From the NCBI GenBank assembly GCA_947629545.1, contig CANREE010000003.1, forward strand, positions 1-58,486: a stretch of 58,486 bases of DNA. The letters run 5' to 3'. Each line of letters starts with the position of its first letter. Position 1 is the stretch's first letter. Shown here piece after piece: positions 1 to 9,594 of this stretch. A program made the position numbers and the translations under genes. The stretch comes from an uncultured Lachnospiraceae bacterium. Lineage in GTDB: Bacteria > Bacillota > Clostridia > Lachnospirales > Lachnospiraceae. The notes under the pieces were generated by a model. The model was given only the letters and a program-made list of their open reading frames with translations. It made no database searches and was not told where the DNA came from.

Positions 1-1149
1 GGTACCATCGGCCACGTAGACCATGGCAAGACCACTCTGACCGCTGCGATCACCAAGACCCTGCATGACAGGAACGGTACCGGCGAGTATGTAGAGTTCG
101 ATAAGATCGACAAGGCTCCTGAAGAGAGAGAGCGTGGAATCACGATTTCCACCGCCCATGTAGAGTATGAGACCGCGAAGAGGCACTACGCTCACGTGGA
201 CTGCCCAGGACATGCCGACTACGTTAAGAACATGATCACCGGCGCTGCTCAGATGGACGGCGCGATTCTGGTTGTTGCCGCTACCGACGGCGTTATGGCT
301 CAGACCAGAGAGCATATCCTTCTGTCCCGTCAGGTAGGCGTGCCCTATATCGTAGTTTTCATGAACAAGTGCGACATGGTTGACGATCCTGAGCTGCTCG
401 AGCTGGTTGATATGGAGATCCGCGAGCTGCTGAACGAGTATGGGTTCCCGGGCGACGATACGCCGATCATTCAGGGATCCGCTCTGAAGGCCCTTGAGGA
501 CACTTCCAGCAATTGGGGCGATAAGATCCTTGAGCTGATGGATGCTGTTGACAACTGGGTTCCGGATCCGCAGCGTGAGACCGACAAGCCGTTCCTTATG
601 CCTGTTGAGGACGTATTCACGATCACCGGCCGTGGTACGGTTGCTACCGGCCGTGTAGAGCGTGGTACCCTGAAGCTGAACGAGGAAGTTGAGATTGTAG
701 GTATCAGCGAAGACACCCGTAAGACCGTCGTAACCGGTATCGAGATGTTCCGTAAGCTGCTTGATATGGCTCAGGCCGGCGACAACATCGGCGCTCTTCT
801 GCGCGGCGTTCAGAGAACCGAGATCGAGAGAGGCCAGTGCCTTGTAAAGCCCGGTTCCGTAAAGTGCCATCACAAGTTCACGGCTCAGGTTTACGTCCTG
901 ACCAAGGATGAAGGCGGCCGTCATACTCCGTTCTTCAACAACTATCGTCCGCAGTTCTATTTCAGAACCACCGACGTAACCGGCGTCTGCGAGCTGCCGG
1001 CCGGCACCGAGATGTGCATGCCTGGTGACAACGTAGAGATGACCGTAGAGCTGATCCACCCGGTAGCTATGGAGCAGGGTCTCCGTTTCGCTATCCGTGA
1101 GGGCGGCCGTACGGTTGGTTCCGGCAGAGTTGTTACGATCATCGAGTAA
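1..1149 (+). CDS. tuf: Elongation factor Tu, 5' truncated by the window edge
   Basis: Frame 1 reads [21 protein letters not shown]...[41 protein letters not shown]; the given ORF (196..1149) is the same frame from an internal ATG. Confidence 0.98.
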   Translation, partial: GTIGHVDHGKTTLTAAITKTLHDRNGTGEYVEFDKIDKAPEERERGITISTAHVEYETAKRHYAHVDCPGHADYVKNMITGAAQMDGAILVVAATDGVMAQTREHILLSRQVGVPYIVVFMNKCDMVDDPELLELVDMEIRELLNEYGFPGDDTPIIQGSALKALEDTSSNWGDKILELMDAVDNWVPDPQRETDKPFLMPVEDVFTITGRGTVATGRVERGTLKLNEEVEIVGISEDTRKTVVTGIEMFRKLLDMAQAGDNIGALLRGVQRTEIERGQCLVKPGSVKCHHKFTAQVYVLTKDEGGRHTPFFNNYRPQFYFRTTDVTGVCELPAGTEMCMPGDNVEMTVELIHPVAMEQGLRFAIREGGRTVGSGRVVTIIE

Positions 1150-1191
1150 TGCCACGAAAGCAATAAACAAAGTGCACCCAAAAGCGTAGGA

Positions 1192-1230
1192 AAAGGCCGC
1201 TTCATGCTTGCATGAAAGCGGCCTTTTTTT
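1192..1230 (+). terminator. Rho-independent terminator of tuf
   Basis: aaaggccgcttcatgcttgcatgaaagcggccttttttt: GC-rich stem followed by T7. Confidence 0.85.
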
Positions 1231-1327
1231 ACGCTTTGCACGTGCATTCTGCGAATGCACGTGCCTGAGGAAACGCGAAGCGTTTCCGAGGTGCGCTGCC
1301 CGGTTTGATTCTTCCTATCTCAACGCA

Positions 1328-1344
1328 AAAACGCGCAGCGTTTT
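1328..1344 (-). terminator. Short hairpin, candidate terminator for the minus-strand methyltransferase
   Basis: AAAACGC-gca-GCGTTTT; on the minus strand it is followed by a T-rich run; lies just 3' of the gene at 1358..2221. Confidence 0.45.
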
Positions 1345-1357
1345 AAGTCCTCATATT

Positions 1358-2221
1358 TTATCCCTTCATCCATCTCCCCGACGCCCCGCAAGGCAGCACC
1401 AGTCCCGACGCCGTCACCGGAAGCCCCAGTTCTCCAGCTTCCACCTCGCCCCCGAATTTCTTCTTCACCTCCAGCGACAACATATACGAAAGCACCGCCG
1501 GAGCCAGCCCGGTAGTATATGAATTGATCAGGAAGAACAGCGGATCGTCGCTTAATAGCTTTACGCACTCCTTCACCAGCGGATGGATCGCATCCTCAAT
1601 CTTCCAGATCTCGCCCTTCGGCCCTCTGCCGTAAGATGGCGGATCCATAATGATCGCGTCATACTTACTTCCTCTTCGGATCTCCCTCTCAACAAACTTC
1701 ATGCAGTCATCCACGAGCCAGCGGACCGGCGCATTCTCCAGACCGCTGGACTTCGCATTTTCTTTCGCCCAGCCGACCATGCCTTTGGAGGCGTCCACGT
1801 GGGTCACATTCGCGCCCGCAGCGGCCGCAGCCAGGGTTGCGCCGCCGGTGTAGGCGAACAGGTTCAGCACCCGCGCCGGCCGTCCGGCGCCGCGGATCAG
1901 CTGCCCGAACCAGTCCCAGTTGGCTGCCTGCTCCGGGAACAGCCCGGTATGCTTAAAGCTGAACGGCTTCAGATTGAACGTGAGCTGTCTGTAGCTGATC
2001 GTCCATTGCTGTGGCAGGTCAAAGAATTCCCACTGGCCCCCGCCTTTAGAGCTTCTGTGATAATGGCCGTTACATTTCTTCCAGCCATAGTGTACGCGCG
2101 GTGTCTTCCATATGATCTGGGGGTCAGGTCTGATCAGCAGGAATGTTCCCCAGCGTTCCAGTTTCTCTCCTTCTGAACAATCAATTATTTCGTAATCTTT
2201 CCATTTGTCAGACAACCACAT
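1358..2221 (-). CDS. Class I SAM-dependent (rRNA-type) methyltransferase, RlmI/RlmK-like
   Basis: VLNLFAYTGGATLAAAAAGANVTHVDASKGMVGWAKENAK and IIMDPPSYGRGPKGE motifs. Confidence 0.85.
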   Translation of the reverse strand: MWLSDKWKDYEIIDCSEGEKLERWGTFLLIRPDPQIIWKTPRVHYGWKKCNGHYHRSSKGGGQWEFFDLPQQWTISYRQLTFNLKPFSFKHTGLFPEQAANWDWFGQLIRGAGRPARVLNLFAYTGGATLAAAAAGANVTHVDASKGMVGWAKENAKSSGLENAPVRWLVDDCMKFVEREIRRGSKYDAIIMDPPSYGRGPKGEIWKIEDAIHPLVKECVKLLSDDPLFFLINSYTTGLAPAVLSYMLSLEVKKKFGGEVEAGELGLPVTASGLVLPCGASGRWMKG

Positions 2222-2345
2222 ATTTGTTCCAGCCTTTCACCCAAAATCTGTTTTCATTATACAGAGATTACCGTAAAGCGTCAAGAATAGAGGAGAAAGC
2301 ATGAAAAAATACCCTAAATTGTAATAGAAATGAAAGATATAGGTG

Positions 2346-2374
2346 TTGATTAAATTGGAATACCCTGCTACAAT
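2346..2374 (+). promoter_or_regulatory. Sigma-A type promoter for the 2417 gene
   Basis: TTGATT-17 nt-TACAAT upstream of gaaggag RBS. Confidence 0.55.
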
Positions 2375-2416
2375 ATATAGTAGGATTTTGGACGAGTTAT
2401 GAAGGAGTGAGCCTAT

Positions 2417-3745
2417 ATGAAGAGAAAGATTTTGCTGATCGCTGCTATGACTTTTGCGATGTCGGCAAGCGCCGTCGTAACATCCCAGGCCTCCGGATGG
2501 ACGATGCAGAACGGCTCCTGGGTCTATTTGGATTCAGATGGTCTGCCGGTGTATAACGAGTGGCGGCGCGGTGCTGACAACCTGTGGCGTTATCTGGATG
2601 GATTTGGCCAGATGGCCCTTAATACCTGGGTAGACGATGAATATTATGTGGATGAGAACGGCATCATGGTCGCCGGCGGCTGGAAGCAGCTGGATGTGAC
2701 TCCCGACAGCAACATTAACGATACCCACTGGTATTATTTTCAGGAGAACGGTAAGCTTGTTAAGGACAAGTGGATGAAGATCAACGGAAAATGGTACCAT
2801 TTCGATTTTGAGGGGACCATGGAAACCGGCTGGGTGGACGATGATATGTATTATTGCGGCGCTGACGGTGCGGCATTGACGGGATGGCAGAGGCTGTATC
2901 CGCCGGATAATACGGATTTATGGTCGGATCCGTTTGACGATGGCGACGGCAGGGTATGGTATTATTTTAATTCCAGCGGCAAGAAGTATGTACCGGCCGA
3001 CGGCAAAGAATATACGGAAAAACGAATCGATGGCGTATATTATTGTTTTGACAGCATGGGCATCATGCAGACAGGATGGGTTCCGTTTGACGGTGAGGAA
3101 AATATCGGTCAATACCGTTTCTACGGAAATAACGGCGCCTGTGTTACCGGATGGTATACGGCAGAACCGCCGGAACATCTGGCGAGCAATTATGAGAATG
3201 ACGTGGACTGGTTCTATTTCTCCAAGAACGGTGAGCCGAAGGTGGGACCCAGGTCCGGATCGGCGACCACAAGCGATTTTATGAAGATCAACGGTAAGAC
3301 ATATCTTTTTAATGAAAAGGGTAACCCGGTATATGGTCTTCAGAGAGTTGCGGAGAGCAACGGGGAATATACATCCTATTATTTTGATGAGAATGACAGG
3401 TCAGCAGTGAAGGGCAGAATGAAGATCGAGGAAAGCGACGGGACGACATCCACCTTCTACTTTGGTACGACTGGTCGTGGTTATACCGGTGTTTACAGCG
3501 GAAGCCTGTATTATATGGGCAAGCTCCAGATGGCATCGGAGGGGACGCACTATGAAGCGATTGCGGTGAACGGAAAGTCCTATCTGGTGAATGAAGCCGG
3601 CCGTGTGACCAAGAGCACTTCCGGCGCAAAGGATTCGGACGGCAACAAGTATGTCACTGATAAGAACGGCGTCGTAGTTAAGCTGAATGATATACAAGGC
3701 GGAAATGTAGGAAGACCGCCGGAGGATCCGAGCTGGTGGGATTGA
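2417..3745 (+). CDS. Secreted cell-wall/choline-binding-repeat protein
   Basis: N-terminal signal peptide (MKRKILLIAAMTFAMSASAVVTSQA) followed by many GW..W.YF...G.M.TGW repeats (cell wall binding repeat families). Confidence 0.9.
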   Translation: MKRKILLIAAMTFAMSASAVVTSQASGWTMQNGSWVYLDSDGLPVYNEWRRGADNLWRYLDGFGQMALNTWVDDEYYVDENGIMVAGGWKQLDVTPDSNINDTHWYYFQENGKLVKDKWMKINGKWYHFDFEGTMETGWVDDDMYYCGADGAALTGWQRLYPPDNTDLWSDPFDDGDGRVWYYFNSSGKKYVPADGKEYTEKRIDGVYYCFDSMGIMQTGWVPFDGEENIGQYRFYGNNGACVTGWYTAEPPEHLASNYENDVDWFYFSKNGEPKVGPRSGSATTSDFMKINGKTYLFNEKGNPVYGLQRVAESNGEYTSYYFDENDRSAVKGRMKIEESDGTTSTFYFGTTGRGYTGVYSGSLYYMGKLQMASEGTHYEAIAVNGKSYLVNEAGRVTKSTSGAKDSDGNKYVTDKNGVVVKLNDIQGGNVGRPPEDPSWWD

Positions 3746-3881
3746 TGCGGGAATTTATAGTGTGATAGAGGAAGGAAAGAATGAGGGAAGTGCGGTGGCG
3801 CTTCCTTCTTCGTTTTACGCCGGTATGCCGGAAGGGCGTCGGTTATGTTCTTACGTTTGTCCATATTAATTAGGAAGGTAT

Positions 3882-3910
3882 TTGACAAACGCAGAGGCAG
3901 AAACTATAAT
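3882..3910 (+). promoter_or_regulatory. Perfect consensus sigma-A promoter
   Basis: TTGACA (3882-3887), 17-nt spacer, TATAAT (3905-3910). Confidence 0.8.
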
Positions 3911-3947
3911 AAAAGAAATGTATTTGCGAAAAGGACTGGTCTGTAAT

Positions 3948-4823
3948 ATGAAGTTTTTTCAGAAAATGGAGCGCCGGTTCGGCAGGTATGCGATTAAGAA
4001 TCTGATGTATTATATCATGCTGCTGTATGCCGCGGGGCTGGTGCTGCAGATTGTGGCGCCGGGGATTTACTGGGAGTGGCTTTGTCTGAACGCCGGTGCA
4101 GTCATGCACGGTCAGATCTGGCGGATTGTGACATTCCTGATCTATCCGCCTATGAGTATGTCGTCGGCAGGGGCGGCGCCCATGAGTATGCTGTCGGATC
4201 TGCTGTTCAACGGCATCGCGTTGTCGCTGTATTATTCGCTGGGGACGACACTTGAACGGACCTGGGGTGCATTCAGGTTTAACGTGTATTTTTTCATGGG
4301 TGTGCTGGGACACATTCTGGCGGCAATCATTGCGTATCTGTGTTTTGGACAGATGCTGTTGCTGACGACTACCTATCTGAACCTTTCGTTGTTTTTTGCC
4401 TTCGCGGCTATGTACCCGGATCTGCAGTTCCTGCTTTTTATGGTGATTCCGGTGAAGGCCAAAGTGCTGGCGATTTTTGACGGTATTTTCTTTGCGTACG
4501 GTTTTATTGTGGGAAACGCGGCGACACGCTGCGCGATCGCGTTGTCTCTGGCAAATTTTCTGATATTTTTCCTGATGACCAGAAACTTAAGCCGTTATGC
4601 GCCGAAGGAAGTGAAGCGTCGAAGAGAATTTCGGGATCAGACAAAGATTATTCCGCAGGGCGGCACGCGACACCGCTGCGCGGTTTGCGGCCGGACGGAG
4701 AAGGACGGGGAGAATCTGGAGTTCCGCTACTGTTCCAAATGTACGGGAGGGCTGGAGTACTGTCAGGATCACCTGTATACACACCGTCATGTGACCGGAG
4801 AGCCGCAGCAACCGATGCAGTGA
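3948..4823 (+). CDS. Rhomboid-fold-like integral membrane protein with C-terminal Cys/His finger
   Basis: Multiple hydrophobic segments, RxxT-type N-terminal layout (HGQIWRIVTFLIYP), C-terminus HRCAVCGRTEKDGENLEFRYCSKCTGGLEYCQDHLYTHRH. Start moved to the ATG at 3948 because the ORF start at 3882 is inside the -35 box. Confidence 0.75.
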   Translation: MKFFQKMERRFGRYAIKNLMYYIMLLYAAGLVLQIVAPGIYWEWLCLNAGAVMHGQIWRIVTFLIYPPMSMSSAGAAPMSMLSDLLFNGIALSLYYSLGTTLERTWGAFRFNVYFFMGVLGHILAAIIAYLCFGQMLLLTTTYLNLSLFFAFAAMYPDLQFLLFMVIPVKAKVLAIFDGIFFAYGFIVGNAATRCAIALSLANFLIFFLMTRNLSRYAPKEVKRRREFRDQTKIIPQGGTRHRCAVCGRTEKDGENLEFRYCSKCTGGLEYCQDHLYTHRHVTGEPQQPMQ

Positions 4824-4927
4824 ATGCGATTCAGACGCAGCGTTTGCGGTTGCTGCGTTGGGATCATCATAAAAGCAGGATTATGTCCGGCGGGCATGAT
4901 AAAATAAATGCGCAGGAGGGGAGAAGG

Positions 4928-6361
4928 TTGAAGAAAACAAAAATTATCTGTACAATGGGCCCGGCGTCAGATGACAGGAATGTAATGATGGATCTGGTTC
5001 GGTATGGGATGGATATTGCACGCTTTAATTTCTCACATGGAACCCATGAGGAGCAGAAGGCGAGGTTGGATCAGCTGAAAAGCATCCGAAGCGAGCTGGA
5101 CATGCCGGTAGCGGCGCTGCTGGATACGAAAGGGCCGGAGATCCGTACGGGACGCGTGAAAGGCGGCGGTAAGATCCTGTTGATGACCGGGCAGTTTTAC
5201 ACATTGACGACTCGTGAGGTGGAGTGCGACGATCAGATCTGCCATATCAATTACTCCGGACTGGCAGAGGACGTGAAGCCGGGGGATCGTATCCTGATCG
5301 ATGACGGACTGATCGAGCTGAAGATCCAGAAGATTGAGGGGGAAGACATTACCTGTCTGGTGGTCAACGGCGGCGAGCTGGGCAGCCAGAAGGGCGTGAA
5401 CGTGCCGGGCGTGAAGGTGAAGCTTCCGGCGCTTACGGATAAAGACAAAGAAGATATCGTATTCGGCATCGAGCAGGGCTTTGATTTTATCGCGGCATCA
5501 TTTGTCCGGTCCGCAGAGGCGGTTCTTAAGATCAAGGAGATCTTAAAGGCCCATAACTCGAAGATCATGGTTATCTCCAAGATCGAGAACGCCGAGGGGA
5601 TCGAGAATCTGGATGAAATCATCGCGGCCAGCGACGGCATCATGGTAGCCCGCGGCGACATGGGCGTGGAGATTCCGGCCCAGAAGGTGCCGTTCATCCA
5701 GAAGACGATCATTGAGAAATGCAACGCGGCCTGCAAGCCGGTCATCACGGCGACCCAGATGTTGGATTCTATGATCCGCAATCCGCGTCCTACCAGGGCT
5801 GAGGTAACGGATGTGTCCGAGGCTGTGGCAGAGGGTACCGACGTAGTCATGCTCTCCGGCGAGACAGCAGCCGGCAAATATCCGGTGGAAGCCCTTAAGA
5901 TGATGGTGGAGATCTGCGTGGAAGCCGAGTCCCATCTGGATTATTCAGCGTACCGCCGTCGTCAGGTGACAGATCAGAACCGGACCATTTCCAACGCGGT
6001 CTGCTTCTCCTCCGTGTCCACGGCCCATGATCTGGACGCGAAGGCGATCGTGGCCCCCAGCATCAGCGGATTCACAGCCCGCCTCCTGTCTAAATGGCGT
6101 TCCGACGTGCAGGTCATCGGGATGTCCCCGGCAGCCATCGCGGTGCGGCAGATGCAGATCTACTGGGGTGTCCGCCCCTTCCTGGCCATGCGTGCCAGCT
6201 CCACCGACGCCCTGATCGAGTCGTCGATTGAGTATCTGAAGGAAAAGGGAATCTTTGAGTCCGGAGATATCGCCGTCGTCACCGCCGGCCTGGTCAATTA
6301 CGACCGCAAAGACCTTCCCGCGATGCACACGAATATGATGAGGATCGTAAACGTGGCCTAG
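4928..6361 (+). CDS. pyk: Pyruvate kinase
   Basis: KKTKIICTMGPASDDRNVMMDLVRYGMDIARFNFSHG..., DTKGPEIRTG, SKIENAEGIENLDEII, VARGDMGVEIP. TTG start with aggaggggagaagg upstream; the 4685 ORF start overlaps the preceding gene. Confidence 0.97.
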   Translation: MKKTKIICTMGPASDDRNVMMDLVRYGMDIARFNFSHGTHEEQKARLDQLKSIRSELDMPVAALLDTKGPEIRTGRVKGGGKILLMTGQFYTLTTREVECDDQICHINYSGLAEDVKPGDRILIDDGLIELKIQKIEGEDITCLVVNGGELGSQKGVNVPGVKVKLPALTDKDKEDIVFGIEQGFDFIAASFVRSAEAVLKIKEILKAHNSKIMVISKIENAEGIENLDEIIAASDGIMVARGDMGVEIPAQKVPFIQKTIIEKCNAACKPVITATQMLDSMIRNPRPTRAEVTDVSEAVAEGTDVVMLSGETAAGKYPVEALKMMVEICVEAESHLDYSAYRRRQVTDQNRTISNAVCFSSVSTAHDLDAKAIVAPSISGFTARLLSKWRSDVQVIGMSPAAIAVRQMQIYWGVRPFLAMRASSTDALIESSIEYLKEKGIFESGDIAVVTAGLVNYDRKDLPAMHTNMMRIVNVA

Positions 6362-6625
6362 CCATGAGCCGTGCGCGGTAAAGCAGTACGGAACGGGCGT
6401 GAGCTCGCTCACAAGCCCGGTCCGGGCTGCCTTACCGCATAGGGCGAAGCCCTCCATGAATAATCCGGCGCCCATTAATGTCACCCTGAGGATCATTGTT
6501 CGCAGCGCCGGATTATGAATGGCAGCACGGCGGCCCCGAAAGCCGCGCTGCCACCCTCAAGCGTCCCTGCGGCGAAGCCCGCAGGCAGCCTGCCAGCTTA
6601 TATATCCAATAAATTCAGAAACAAC

Positions 6626-6654
6626 TGGACAAAGAAGTCCGCACAGGTTACAAT
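6626..6654 (+). promoter_or_regulatory. Candidate promoter for lysA
   Basis: TGGACA-17 nt-TACAAT. Confidence 0.5.
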
Positions 6655-6819
6655 GCTAAGTTGTATCCCACGCGGACTCATTTTCGTTTATATGCGGCCA
6701 CGGCCTTTTATATGGACAGCGCCGCCTACGTTGCCCCCCACGCCGCCGTCCTGCCTCCGCCCGCGATAACGAATGATATTCAGAGATATACTTATGCAAT
6801 GAAAGGAAGTCATTTTACC

Positions 6820-8088
6820 ATGGAAAAGAAACCCTTCGTGACCTTAGACAAGCTTGAGGAGATCGCCTCCGTGTATCCCACCCCGTTTCATCTCTACGAC
6901 GAGCGCGGCATCCGCGCAAACGCGGAACGCCTGCGCGCCGCTTTCGCCTGGAATCCGGGCTTCCACGAGTATTTCGCAGTAAAAGCCACGCCGAACCCAT
7001 TTATCTTAAAGATCCTGCATGAACATGGCTGCGGTACAGACTGTTCGTCCATGACGGAACTGATGCTGTCAGACGCCTGCGGCTTCGCCGGCCATGAGAT
7101 CATGTTCTCCTCCAACGAGACGCCGCCCGCGGAGTTTAAATTTGCCGCAGACCTGGGCGCGATCATCAATCTGGACGACATCACCCATATCCAATGTCTG
7201 GAGGACACTTTGGGCTATATCCCGGAGACCATCAGCTGCCGTTACAATCCCGGCGGCGTATTTGCGATGAGCAACGGCGTCATGGACAACCCCGGCGATG
7301 CCAAGTACGGAATGACCACGGAACAGATCTTTGAGGCGTTCCGCATCCTGAGATCCAAAGGCGCGAAGAGATTCGGCATCCATGCGTTTCTGGCCAGCAA
7401 CACCGTGACCAACGAATACTACCCGACGCTGGCGAAGATCCTTTTCGAGCTGGCTGTGAAGCTTCAGCGGGAGACCGGCGCGAAGGTGGCGTTCATCAAT
7501 CTCTCCGGCGGCGTCGGCGTGGCCTATCGGCCGGATCAGGAGCCCAACGATATCATGGAGATCGGAGAAGGCGTGCGGAAGGTTTATGAGGAGGTGCTGG
7601 TTCCCGCGGGAATGGGTGATGTGGCCATCTACACGGAGCTGGGACGCTTCATGCTGGCGCCTTACGGCTGTCTGGTGACCCGGGCCATCCATGAGAAGCA
7701 CACATACAAAGAGTATATCGGCGTGGACGCCTGCGCCGTGAATCTGATGCGTCCGGCCATGTACGGCGCTTACCATCATATTACGGTCATGGGCAAGGAG
7801 AACGCTCCCTGCGATCACAAGTATGATGTGGTCGGCTCCCTCTGCGAGAATAATGACAAGTTTGCGATCGACCGGATGCTGCCTGCCGTTGAAATGGGCG
7901 ATCTGCTGGTGATCCATGACACCGGCGCCCACGGATTTTCGATGGGATATAACTATAACGGTAAGCTTCGCTCGTCGGAGATCCTGCTGCGGGAGGACGG
8001 TTCCTTTGAAATGATCCGGCGCGCGGAGACGCCGAAGGACTATTTTGCGACGTTTGATTTTTGCGATGTAATGGGAAAGTATCTGTGA
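6820..8088 (+). CDS. lysA: Diaminopimelate decarboxylase family protein
   Basis: PLP fold III decarboxylase: TPFHLYDERGIRANAERLRAAF..FAVKATPNPFILKILHEHGCGTDCSS; C-terminal CENNDKFAIDRMLPAVEMGDLLVIHDTGAHGFSMGYNYNG. RBS aaaggaag before the ATG at 6820. Confidence 0.9.
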   Translation: MEKKPFVTLDKLEEIASVYPTPFHLYDERGIRANAERLRAAFAWNPGFHEYFAVKATPNPFILKILHEHGCGTDCSSMTELMLSDACGFAGHEIMFSSNETPPAEFKFAADLGAIINLDDITHIQCLEDTLGYIPETISCRYNPGGVFAMSNGVMDNPGDAKYGMTTEQIFEAFRILRSKGAKRFGIHAFLASNTVTNEYYPTLAKILFELAVKLQRETGAKVAFINLSGGVGVAYRPDQEPNDIMEIGEGVRKVYEEVLVPAGMGDVAIYTELGRFMLAPYGCLVTRAIHEKHTYKEYIGVDACAVNLMRPAMYGAYHHITVMGKENAPCDHKYDVVGSLCENNDKFAIDRMLPAVEMGDLLVIHDTGAHGFSMGYNYNGKLRSSEILLREDGSFEMIRRAETPKDYFATFDFCDVMGKYL

Positions 8089-8112
8089 GGAGACGGAAAA
8101 AGATATGAGCGG

Positions 8113-8142
8113 CAAAAAACCTGTCGGGGAGACAGGTTTTTT
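8113..8142 (+). terminator. Rho-independent terminator of lysA
   Basis: aaaaaacctgtcggggagacaggtttttt. Confidence 0.85.
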
Positions 8143-8444
8143 ATGCCAGGATAGGATGTCAAAGGATAAAGGAGTGTGATTGAAGTAAGGTTTTTCATTT
8201 CTTTACGCTAAGAAGTATAGCATAAGGATTTGGAAAAAGATTGTAGATTGTTTGAAAAGATTATGAAGAAATTCTTAATTTCAATGACTGCGCAGCCGTT
8301 AATATGCTTCCTGTCCCGGCTAGAAATTCAAAACCTCGGCTTGGAATGTCGGAAAGACCTGTCAAACATCGTTCTGCGCAGAAACATTTACAGCCTCTTG
8401 TGAATATTCTGTCTATAAGTAAATAATTTTAAGGATGGAATGCT

Positions 8445-9338
8445 TTGGATCAGGCGAGGCAGGTAATTCACAGTGGGGAACCGGGGCTGACAGGACTTTG
8501 CGGCCGCGGTGTGGGCGTGGCCGTCCTTGACACAGGCATCTATCCGCATGAGGATTTCGGACAACGTATTACAGCTTTTTTTGATGTGCTGCACCGGCGA
8601 CGGGAGCCTTATGATGATAATGGTCACGGGACCCATATTTCCGCGATCATTGGCGGAAGCGGCGCTGCGTCTGGCGGGCGTTATCAGGGGATAGCGCCCG
8701 GCTGCAATCTTATTTCTGTAAAAGTTCTGGACGCCAAAGGAGGCGGATTCGCCTCGGATGTTCTGATGGGACTTCGATGGATCCGCGAGTATAAAGACGC
8801 GCTGGGTATCCGTATTGTCAATATTTCGGTCGGGTCCTATTCACGCAAGAATATGAGTGAGAATTCGGCGCTGGTCCGCGGCGTGGACGCGGCGTGGGAC
8901 GATGGTCTGGTTGTCGTAGTGGCCGCCGGCAATAACGGCCCCGGCTATATGACTGTGACGACGCCCGGCATCAGCCGGAAGGTGATCACGGTAGGCTGTT
9001 CGGACGACCACAAGGAAGTCAGTGTCATGGGCAGCCGGATGGTAGATTATTCCGGACGCGGCCCGACCGGAGCCTGCATCTGCAAGCCGGAGATTGTTGC
9101 GCCTGGGGCGGGGATCATCAGCTGCAGCAATGCGCCGGGGCGCTATGCGGTCAAGAGCGGTACTTCCATGTCTACGCCGGTTGTGTCGGGCGCGATTGCC
9201 CTTCTTTTGGAGAAATATCCGGAAATGAGCAACCGGGATGTGAAGTTGCGTCTGCGGGAACGGGCCGTGGATATGGGACTTCCCAAAAACCAGCAGGGGT
9301 GGGGGCTTCTGGATGTGGAACGGCTGCTGGCAGATTGA
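8445..9338 (+). CDS. S8 (subtilisin-like) serine protease, probably intracellular
   Basis: Catalytic D in VAVLDTGIYPHEDF, H in DNGHGTHISAIIGG, S in GTSMSTPVVSGAIALLLEKYP; no signal peptide visible. Confidence 0.92.
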   Translation: MDQARQVIHSGEPGLTGLCGRGVGVAVLDTGIYPHEDFGQRITAFFDVLHRRREPYDDNGHGTHISAIIGGSGAASGGRYQGIAPGCNLISVKVLDAKGGGFASDVLMGLRWIREYKDALGIRIVNISVGSYSRKNMSENSALVRGVDAAWDDGLVVVVAAGNNGPGYMTVTTPGISRKVITVGCSDDHKEVSVMGSRMVDYSGRGPTGACICKPEIVAPGAGIISCSNAPGRYAVKSGTSMSTPVVSGAIALLLEKYPEMSNRDVKLRLRERAVDMGLPKNQQGWGLLDVERLLAD

Positions 9339-9532
9339 AGGCTTTTTCAGAATCATCTTGCATATTTGGAAAAAGTGTGATATTTTTTTATCGTAGGATA
9401 TCTCCTGTGATACAGCGGTCATTCCGGCCGCATCGAGGCATCTGAAGCTGCCATAACGGCAGGCGCGGCATGCCGCCGCAGAATACCCAGTCAGCGATTA
9501 GTCAGGAATTTAAGAAGATAAGCAGAAAAAGG

Positions 9533-9561
9533 TTGACATTTTTCGGGGATTGTATTATGAT
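9533..9561 (+). promoter_or_regulatory. recA promoter
   Basis: TTGACA (9533-9538)-17 nt-TATGAT (9556-9561). Confidence 0.8.
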
Positions 9562-9567
9562 GGAAAA

Positions 9568-9581
9568 AGAACACATGTTCG
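9568..9581 (+). promoter_or_regulatory. LexA (SOS) box
   Basis: aGAACacatGTTCg matches the Gram-positive SOS box core GAAC-N4-GTTC and sits at the predicted +1 of recA. Confidence 0.85.
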
Positions 9582-9594
9582 AATGGAGGATGAC

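Noticed and set aside
6655-6819. lysA leader considered as a lysine riboswitch
   Set aside because: Too short and I could not find the conserved lysine-riboswitch core; not supported.
7069-8115. 348-aa minus-strand ORF
   Set aside because: Antisense to lysA; His/Asp-rich shadow ORF.
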